Below are positions 14,780 to 19,602 of a stretch of 19,602 nt of DNA, piece after piece; the first letter of the stretch is position 1, and the number at the start of each line of letters is the position of its first letter. A model generated the notes under the pieces. The model was not told the origin of the DNA, ran no database searches, and saw only the letters and a list, made by a program, of their open reading frames with translations. The position numbers were made by a program, and so were the translations under genes. The DNA is taken from positions 1 through 19,602 of the forward strand of contig JAAVZQ010000087.1 in assembly GCA_022791735.1 (NCBI GenBank), read 5' to 3'. Origin of the DNA: Clostridia bacterium. Lineage in GTDB: Bacteria; Bacillota; Clostridia; TANB77; CAG-508.

Positions 14780-14808
14780 TTGCTAAATTATGTAAATTGT
14801 AGTATAAT
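14780..14808 (+). promoter_or_regulatory. Promoter of the Cys-rich gene
   Basis: TTGCTA (14780-14785), 17 bp, TATAAT (14803-14808), in the TGTAGTATAAT context seen at two other promoters in the window. Confidence 0.65.
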
Positions 14809-14857
14809 AAAATTACGCATGTATACCAATTTGAAAAAATGAACAGGGGGGTTTATT

Positions 14858-15424
14858 GTGGCAGAAAGCAGAACATGTAGGCTCATGATGAGTTGCATCT
14901 ATCCAGAGTTACCATATCGGAGCATACCAAAGAATTACTCAGATGCAAGAAATGTAAACTCAGAAATTTGTGAAGGATGTGGTCAATGCTGTAAACGATG
15001 CGGGTGCTATTTTAGTCCAGATGATTTTGAAGAAATCTCTTTTGAGTTTTTGAAGAAAGAGATAGAGAAGGGCTATATCAGCATCGAATTCTATGATGGC
15101 GAAGCAAGTATGCAAAATATAGGTGTGTATATCCTGAGAATAAGAAATCAAGGGCGAGGCATTGTAGATTCATGCAGAAAAGATATACCGTGCATATTGC
15201 TGGGCGAAAATGGCTGTAAGCTTGACTACCAGCATAGGCCCAGTGGAGGAAAGCTCATGATACCGGAGAAGAAATTTTTCATCAATTCTGTAGGAAAGAA
15301 GCAGAGAAATTGTAGGATGAGTTATACTATAATAGATTGCTGCTATGAGTGGCTTCCTCACAAAAGAATACTGGCAGAGCTGGTAGACTACTTTAAACAC
15401 AAAGACATTCCATGTTCATTGTAA
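14858..15424 (+). CDS. Cys-rich protein, YkgJ-like metal- or cluster-binding
   Basis: 188 residues from a GTG start with AGGGGGG (14845-14851) six bases upstream. The main motif is 'CEGCGQCCKRCGCYFSPDDF' (residues 38-57), a C-x2-C-x2-C-C cluster followed by two more Cys, as in YkgJ/zinc-iron-chelating proteins. Those also carry a later 'C.fL..nGC.l....RP..C'. Here 'PCILLGENGCKLDYQHRPSGGKL' follows that pattern but lacks the last Cys. Further Cys residues occur at the C-terminus ('CRMSY', 'DCCYEW', 'IPCSL'). It probably binds iron, a cluster or zinc; the reaction is unknown. One CGG (codon 21, P-Y-R-S) is read in frame; a shift there would soon stop. Codon use is less AT-rich than in the core genes. 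It is monocistronic. Confidence 0.65.
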   Translation: MAESRTCRLMMSCIYPELPYRSIPKNYSDARNVNSEICEGCGQCCKRCGCYFSPDDFEEISFEFLKKEIEKGYISIEFYDGEASMQNIGVYILRIRNQGRGIVDSCRKDIPCILLGENGCKLDYQHRPSGGKLMIPEKKFFINSVGKKQRNCRMSYTIIDCCYEWLPHKRILAELVDYFKHKDIPCSL

Positions 15425-15443
15425 GGCTAGATGTCTTACGAGA

Positions 15444-15482
15444 CTGCAAAAAGCTTAAGGTTGTTCCTTAAGCTTTTTGTAG
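15444..15482 (+). terminator. Terminator of the Cys-rich gene
   Basis: A 17-bp stem with one G-U pair (15444-15460 with 15466-15482) and a five-base loop; the core AAAAAGCTTAAGG is perfectly inverted. Confidence 0.9.
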
Positions 15483-15511
15483 TTTATATAAACACGAGAG
15501 TTAACAACAAA

Positions 15512-15540
15512 TTGACCATATTTACATAATGTGATATAAT
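15512..15540 (+). promoter_or_regulatory. Promoter of the MFS transporter gene
   Basis: TTGACC (15512-15517), 17 bp, TATAAT (15535-15540) with a TGn extension. Confidence 0.7.
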
Positions 15541-15611
15541 ATAATATATATTATAAAAGCTTTGGAGTAAGTCTTACTATCAAAGACTATTCATGAAAGG
15601 AAGATGAAAAA

Positions 15612-16769
15612 ATGAATGCAAATTTAAAACGGCTTGTAGCCATAGGAGCCCTTACCAGTATAACTGAAATTTACAGTAGTATCTTTTTCACAGCGCGGAT
15701 GTATGAATTGGCAAGAAACTCTATACAGACAATCTCAATTTACTATATTGTTGAGTATTTCTGTATAATGCTAACATTTTTACTACTTGGAAGCAAAATA
15801 AAAGCATATCCATTGAAAGCGCTAAGAATAGGCATAATGCTGAATTTAATACTATTATGCATAATCATGTTACTTGATGATAATGTAATGCAGTATTATA
15901 TTCTGTTTGCAGCTGTTCAAGGCATTGCGATGGGAGCGTACTATTCACCATTTGCAGTATTGATTGGTATCTATAATGATAATGCCATACGATATTGTAC
16001 ACTTTCAAGCATTTTCAATAATATTGTGAGCATTGTATTTCCTGTGACAATTGGTTTTTATATTAAAACGACTTCGTTTATATCTATGACTAGTTGTATA
16101 ATAGTGGTTTCGGTAATTCAAGTTGTATTGTCAATGAGAATAGAAAACGTTGTTATGAAAGAAGCAAAATGTGATGTAATACATTTTATGAAGAGCTTAA
16201 AAAGAGCAAATAGTGCAAAAAAAGTTTTGAACTATTATAAAATCAGTTTTTTCAGCGGAATAGTGTCATCAGTATTAGATAGAACAGTTTTGCTTCTCAT
16301 TATGATAGTATTTGGCTCGTCAGTACAGCTTGGTATATTAAACACAGTGTTTGCAGTATTTACGATTTGTACGACTTGGACTATAAAAAAGTATTACAAT
16401 GGAAAAAAGTCTAAAGTTATAATTGCATTATCTGCAATTATGCCATTAATTGCAGTAAGCGTATTATTTGTGAATACAAACACAAACACAGTTATTTTTT
16501 ATAAAGTGATTAATTCAGTGTTTATTTGTATACTTTCAATGATGACAAATATTGAGCGATATGCTTGCCTTGGAAAAGAACTGAATAAACAATTTACAGC
16601 AGAGCATCAGATTATGGCAGAAATAACATTAGGACTTGGAAGAGTTTTTGGATTATCAGTTTTGCTTATCATGAACACTTTGATTGGAGGACTTTATGCA
16701 ATAATGATTATGCTAATATTTATTAGCTTTTCAATAATTGCATATGCTTGGCTTATTGCTAAGCAATGA
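15612..16769 (+). CDS. MFS-type transporter
   Basis: 385 residues, with AAAGGAAG about ten bases before the ATG. Roughly eleven or twelve hydrophobic helices are spread along the whole length, with a basic central loop (about 190-215, 'MKSLKRANSAKKVLNYYK') splitting the protein into two halves, as in the major facilitator fold. The usual loop 2-3 motif is weak. The substrate cannot be told; it could be an efflux pump for a drug or peptide. Two CGG codons are read in frame, codon 7 (K-R-L) and codon 29 (A-R-M); a +1 shift at either meets a stop soon. It is a single-gene unit with its own promoter and terminator, and resembles its neighbour the Cys-rich gene in using CGG. Confidence 0.7.
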   Translation: MNANLKRLVAIGALTSITEIYSSIFFTARMYELARNSIQTISIYYIVEYFCIMLTFLLLGSKIKAYPLKALRIGIMLNLILLCIIMLLDDNVMQYYILFAAVQGIAMGAYYSPFAVLIGIYNDNAIRYCTLSSIFNNIVSIVFPVTIGFYIKTTSFISMTSCIIVVSVIQVVLSMRIENVVMKEAKCDVIHFMKSLKRANSAKKVLNYYKISFFSGIVSSVLDRTVLLLIMIVFGSSVQLGILNTVFAVFTICTTWTIKKYYNGKKSKVIIALSAIMPLIAVSVLFVNTNTNTVIFYKVINSVFICILSMMTNIERYACLGKELNKQFTAEHQIMAEITLGLGRVFGLSVLLIMNTLIGGLYAIMIMLIFISFSIIAYAWLIAKQ

Positions 16770-16770
16770 A

Positions 16771-16820
16771 TAATGGCAAAAGCATCCCTATAATATTTAT
16801 TGGGGATGCTTTTGCTATTA
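16771..16820 (+). terminator. Terminator of the MFS gene
   Basis: An 18-bp stem with one G-U pair (16771-16788 with 16803-16820), core GCAAAAGCATCCC perfectly inverted, 14-base loop. Confidence 0.88.
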
Positions 16821-16907
16821 TATAGAAAAAATTGATATATTGAAAAAAGGGGAGAAGTTCTAATTATGACTATAAATCAGATTACAAAATTTTCCAGAGT
16901 AAAATCC

Positions 16908-16936
16908 TTGCAAATATATATAAAATAGTGTATAAT
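16908..16936 (+). promoter_or_regulatory. tmRNA promoter
   Basis: TTGCAA (16908-16913), 17 bp, TATAAT (16931-16936), ending 11 bases before the mature 5' end. Confidence 0.7.
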
Positions 16937-16947
16937 TTAATTCATAT

Positions 16948-17303
16948 GGGGATGTATTTGGTTTCGACAGTAACAGAGAAATATAAATAGCGAGTGGTGG
17001 GTTCGTCTGGCCACCTAAAAAAGACGAAAACTAAAATAAACGCTGATAATAGAGAATTAGCATTAGCTGCCTAAGAGCAGTTACGTCTTACTAAAAAAGC
17101 CTACGGTTTTTAGATAAGGCGCATACCTTCGTAGGAAACAAAACTATCTGATGTTTCTAAGATAGTGGGTATAACAGAAACTACCAAAAGCCAAAGTTTG
17201 TTTATTAATTTATCTTTTGGGAAACTTTTTTAATAAACTGCACTCGGAGAAGTTTATATGGAAGTGTTATTGGACAGGAGTTCGACTCTCCTCATCTCCA
17301 CCA
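16948..17303 (+). ncRNA. ssrA: tmRNA (ssrA)
   Basis: 356 nt. The 5' end GGGGATG pairs with CATCTCC before the 3' ACCA, and the tRNA-like part shows TTTGGTTTCGACAG and the T arm GACAGGAGTTCGACTCTCCT. The likely resume codon is GCT 17042-17044, and the tag reads ADNRELALAA followed by TAA (17072-17074); the LALAA end is typical of degradation tags. It rescues stalled ribosomes. The exact resume codon is inferred from the usual Ala start and tag length. Confidence 0.95.
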
Positions 17304-17320
17304 GATACTAAATATAAAAT

Positions 17321-17363
17321 AAAAATCGTGTAATGAACTTATAATACAGTATACACGATTTTT
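17321..17363 (+). terminator. tmRNA terminator
   Basis: A perfect 12-bp stem, AAAAATCGTGTA (17321-17332) with TACACGATTTTT (17352-17363), followed by more T bases. Confidence 0.85.
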
Positions 17364-17368
17364 TATTG

Positions 17369-17412
17369 TTTTTATTTACTAGGAAAGTATTAACTTTCCT
17401 AGTAAATAAAAA
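17369..17412. repeat. Perfect 20-bp palindrome with a four-base loop
   Basis: The 17369-17388 arm (core ATTTACTAGGAAAGT) is perfectly inverted at 17393-17412 around ATTA. It starts with T and ends with A on both strands, so it is not a normal terminator. It may mark one end of an inserted element. Confidence 0.75.
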
Positions 17413-17501
17413 TGGCTGAACGCTTGCCCAGCTTCGATTTCTCGCCTTTGGGCTCGAAACTTAGAAAGGGCGGAACAAAGAGCGAAGATTGCGCTTTGTT
17501 C
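17413..17501. other. GC-rich structured non-coding stretch
   Basis: This stretch between tmRNA and the GNAT gene is markedly GC-richer than its flanks. It has several possible stems: GCCCA (17426-17430) with TGGGC (17449-17453), and GAACAAAG (17473-17480) with CTTTGTTC (17494-17501). No ORF with a ribosome site is seen. It could be a remnant of a mobile element or a small RNA. Bases 17502-17548 are AT-rich and hold nothing recognisable. Confidence 0.4.
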
Positions 17502-17548
17502 TTAAAATAATACAGTAGAAAATAAATTACAGAAAATTGACTAAAGAC

Positions 17549-17981
17549 TTAATTCAAATCTAACATAAAGACATATCTTTTATCATCTTTCAGAACTAAC
17601 TCAAAATTATTTTTATAATAGAAACTTATTCCACTTTGGAAATTTTCCCAAGTTTCTACCATTAATTTCTTATAATTTTGGCTTTTTATAGTTTCTAATA
17701 TTTTATTATATAAATCCTTTGCAATTCCAATTCCTCGGAAATCTTTATATATATATATTCTTTTTAATTCTGCCACATTTTCATCAACTTTTTTATATGC
17801 CATGCTTCCTACAATTTTATCTTTGCATACAGCAACTATAATTTTATCATATTCATCAACACCTAAAAGTCTGATTTCATCTTCCCATTCTTTATATCCA
17901 AATTCTCCGACAAGCGACATCTACCCATAAGTTGATTAAATCATTTTTGTCTTTTTCTTTATATTCTCTTATTTCATACAT
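17549..17981 (-). CDS. GNAT acetyltransferase, split by a +1 shift at CGG
   Basis: The start is ATG 17981, with GAGGT seven bases upstream on the minus strand. Frame 1 gives 'MYEIREYKEKDKNDLINLWVDVAC', the usual first strand and helix of a GNAT, then CGG (17909-17907, codon 25) and a stop five codons later. The next frame continues 'GEFGYKEWEDEIRLLG', 'IIVAVCKDKIVGSMAYKKVDENVAELKRIYIYKDFRGIGIAKDLYNKIL' and 'FYYKNNFELVLKDDKRYVFML' to the stop at 17549. Skipping the C opposite 17909 gives 143 residues with the complete fold, including the acetyl-CoA loop R-G-I-G-I-A. Reading only from the downstream ATG at 17920 would lose the first strand and helix and has no ribosome site. The substrate is unknown. 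The gene begins 17 bp after the glycosyltransferase, so they form an operon. Confidence 0.82.
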
Positions 17982-17998
17982 AATATATACCTCATATT

Positions 17999-19168
17999 TC
18001 AATTAATGTTTTTATTGTTTTTATCAATATCATATAGTATTTGACAAAAATTATTATAATAATTAGGTGTATCATAGTTTTGAACAAGCTTTGTTGAGTG
18101 TTTTCCCATTTTTTCACGCAAAGTTTTGTCAGAGGATAGCTTATCTAAGGCTATGCTTAAATTATTAACAAAATCATCTTCTCTTTTAACTATAATTGCA
18201 TTACTATCATCAACAATATCTGGTATAGCACCTGCATCAGAAGTAATTAGAGGCAAACCGCTTGCCATTGCTTCTATTACAGTAAGACCAAAAGGTTCTT
18301 CAAATATTGAAGGAATAACTGCTATATCAGAGATATTATGAATTTTATATAATTCTTTATTAGGAACGAAGCCAGTGAAGATTATTCTATCTTTCATTTC
18401 TTCTGCAAGCTTAAATAATTCTTCTTCAAAAGGGGTATGTACTTGTTTAGCATAGTTACAATTTCCCATAATTAATAGTTTACATTTTGATACATTTTGC
18501 ATTTGCTTAAAAGCTTGAATTAATTCTTTGACACCTTTTTCAGCTATTGTTCTACCACAAAAATTGATAACAATGTCATCTTTTGATATATGATATTGTT
18601 CTCTTAATTTAATTTTTTCGTTTTCGCTAATTTTTTTTGAGAAATCTTCTAAGTGAATAGCATTTTCTAAAGGTATTACACATTCTTTAGGAGTGTCTGT
18701 TTGTTCATAATAACAATTAGCAATGAAATGGCTAACAACTAAGACAGATTTATAATATTCATGCAATCCTTTTTCAATAGTTGGACCATGTAAATAGGTT
18801 ATACGTTTGTGAAAGGGGATAGAGGGGATTATATGCTCTTTTCTTCCGCCTTGTATAATTACATAATCAAAATCATTTTCATTAATAACTTTTTCTACAT
18901 TATGCATATATTCAATCAAAACATCATCTGCTTTTGAATAATTGTATTTTTCTTCTTTTAGTTTAACTGGAATATATATAAACTTTGAATATTTATATTT
19001 TTTGCTAGCTTCAATAGCTAATTCATCATAAACAGAGATAAAAGTTAAATTAATTTTATGAGACTTTTCACTTTCGTCTGCTAAAAAGGTTGCTAATTGC
19101 TCTACTGCGCCACCTCTTACAGCAGGTACAGGAAAAAATCTTGGCATTACTATACAAACATTTAACAT
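17999..19168 (-). CDS. Glycosyltransferase family 4-type (GT-B fold)
   Basis: 389 residues, with AAAGGAA just before the ATG at 19168. The N-terminal domain starts 'MLNVCIVMPRFFPVPAVRGGAVEQLATFLA', with the glycine loop of GT-B enzymes. The C-terminal nucleotide-sugar domain has 'INFCGRTIAEKGVKELIQAF', 'IIFTGFVPNKELYKIHNISDIAVIPSIFEEPFGLTVIEAMASGLPLI' with the E-x7-E motif, and 'SDAGAIPDIV'. It transfers a sugar from a nucleotide donor to a surface glycan or lipid; the acceptor is not clear. The similarity of 'SIFEEPFGLTVIEAMASGLP' to the spore-coat CotSA-type enzymes is suggestive only. Two CGG triplets lie out of frame; none is in frame. Confidence 0.88.
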   Translation of the reverse strand: MLNVCIVMPRFFPVPAVRGGAVEQLATFLADESEKSHKINLTFISVYDELAIEASKKYKYSKFIYIPVKLKEEKYNYSKADDVLIEYMHNVEKVINENDFDYVIIQGGRKEHIIPSIPFHKRITYLHGPTIEKGLHEYYKSVLVVSHFIANCYYEQTDTPKECVIPLENAIHLEDFSKKISENEKIKLREQYHISKDDIVINFCGRTIAEKGVKELIQAFKQMQNVSKCKLLIMGNCNYAKQVHTPFEEELFKLAEEMKDRIIFTGFVPNKELYKIHNISDIAVIPSIFEEPFGLTVIEAMASGLPLITSDAGAIPDIVDDSNAIIVKREDDFVNNLSIALDKLSSDKTLREKMGKHSTKLVQNYDTPNYYNNFCQILYDIDKNNKNIN

Positions 19169-19209
19169 ATGGAGTTCCTTTCTTAACTAAATATAAAATA
19201 ATAGATTAT

Positions 19210-19238
19210 ATTTTATCATCAAACTAAAAGATTGTCAA
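19210..19238 (-). promoter_or_regulatory. Promoter of the glycosyltransferase-GNAT operon
   Basis: On the minus strand, TTGACA (19238-19233), 17 bp, TAAAAT (19215-19210). Confidence 0.7.
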
Positions 19239-19375
19239 ACTTTGTAACATGGAAGGCTACTATGTTTTGTAATATTTAATAGGTTTTTTACAAAAAATAG
19301 AAATGAGATATTTTTACTAAAATATGGTGAAAATATTTAATTAATCAAAATATTTTATAAAATTGCCATAAGATA

Positions 19376-19404
19376 TTGACAAATGGATAGAAAAATAGTA
19401 AAAT
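19376..19404 (+). promoter_or_regulatory. Promoter of the tRNA-His/tRNA-Gln unit
   Basis: TTGACA (19376-19381), 17 bp, TAAAAT (19399-19404). The rest of 19239-19375 is AT-rich with nothing recognisable. Confidence 0.7.
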
Positions 19405-19440
19405 AATATATGCACTGTGAAGAAGTGTTTATTAGTGGAC

Positions 19441-19518
19441 GGTGGATGTAGCGTAGTTGGTTAACGCGCCAGTTTGTGGCACTGGAGACCGTGGGTTCAA
19501 GTCCCATCTTCCACCCCA
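19441..19518 (+). tRNA. trnH: tRNA-His (anticodon GTG)
   Basis: The first G (19441) acts as the extra G-1 paired with discriminator C; the acceptor stem is GTGGATG with one T-T mismatch. Loop TTGTGGC carries GTG. The T arm holds GGTTCAAGTCC. CCA (19516-19518) is encoded. Confidence 0.93.
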
Positions 19519-19527
19519 GATATATAT

Positions 19528-19602
19528 TGGGCTGTAGCCAAGCGGTAAGGCACATGACTTTGACTCATGCATGCGCTAGTTCGAATCTAGCCAGCCCAGC
19601 CA
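19528..19602 (+). tRNA. trnQ: tRNA-Gln (anticodon TTG)
   Basis: TGGGCTG pairs with CAGCCCA, then G and an encoded CCA ending at the last base of the window. Loop CTTTGAC carries TTG. It follows tRNA-His by nine bases and probably shares its transcript. Confidence 0.94.

Noticed and set aside
16866..16928. 20-codon ORF before tmRNA (begins M-T-I-N-Q)
   Set aside because: A GGGGAG sits upstream but too far away, and the ORF runs through the tmRNA -35 box. Probably chance.
5570..17981. Assembly or sequencing errors as the cause of the four frameshifts
   Set aside because: Three of the four sites are not in a homopolymer, all share one zero-frame triplet, and many out-of-frame CGG triplets show no error. 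Still not excluded without reads.
5570..17981. Independent pseudogene decay of four genes
   Set aside because: Each gene has only one lesion, all of one type at one codon, with starts, ribosome sites, catalytic residues and ends intact. Random decay would not give this.
5570..17981. CGG simply reassigned to another amino acid
   Set aside because: Reassignment keeps the frame, but in these four genes the frame after CGG runs into a stop within a few codons and homology continues in the +1 frame.

Overview
The window looks like a low-GC, sporulating Firmicute of the Clostridia, probably an uncultured gut lineage. The reasons are AT-rich codons with AGA as the usual Arg codon, TTG and GTG starts behind strong GGAGG-type ribosome sites, SpoIIID, a tmRNA, and near-consensus TTGACA-17-TATAAT promoters. 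The family assignment is an inference.

Layout. 1-765: end of a polysaccharide deacetylase, then a conserved unknown. 929-1639: a two-OB-fold single-strand DNA-binding protein. 1817-2251: a GC-richer orphan that converges on a small membrane protein (2323-2577, minus). 2710-3429: HAD phosphatase. 3520-4440: orphan. 4623-5471: PHP histidinol-phosphatase-like protein. 5570-5882: spoIIID. 6133-8706: class A penicillin-binding protein. 8785-10167: cysS, ending inside a 171-bp palindromic element. 10357-13178: DUF1189-like membrane protein and ftsH. Minus strand 14696-13247: tRNA-Trp, gtrA, an M23 peptidase and a 55-residue small protein. 14858-16769: a Cys-rich protein and an MFS transporter, each with its own promoter and terminator. 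16948-17303: tmRNA. Minus strand 19168-17549: a glycosyltransferase and a GNAT acetyltransferase. 19441-19602: tRNA-His and tRNA-Gln.

Main discovery. Four unrelated genes (spoIIID, the DUF1189-like gene, the M23 peptidase and the GNAT) are each split by exactly one +1 frameshift. In all four the break lies at an in-frame CGG codon, and skipping its C (so GGT or GGA is read next as Gly) restores a full-length, family-like protein. Nine other conserved genes (about 3,370 codons) contain no in-frame CGG. More than 20 out-of-frame CGG triplets in the window disturb nothing, which argues against a sequence-motif sequencing error. CGA and CGT are used normally for Arg. The simplest reading is that CGG is unassigned or extremely slow in this organism, perhaps because tRNA-Arg(CCG) is missing, and that ribosomes pass it by a +1 shift or read CGGN as a four-base Gly codon.

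There is a counter-pattern. Four accessory genes with atypical composition (1817-2251, 3520-4440, 14858-15424, 15612-16769) together carry seven in-frame CGG codons with no shift. Each is a solitary promoter-gene-terminator cassette, which suggests recent acquisition from CGG-reading donors, or a second decoding state.
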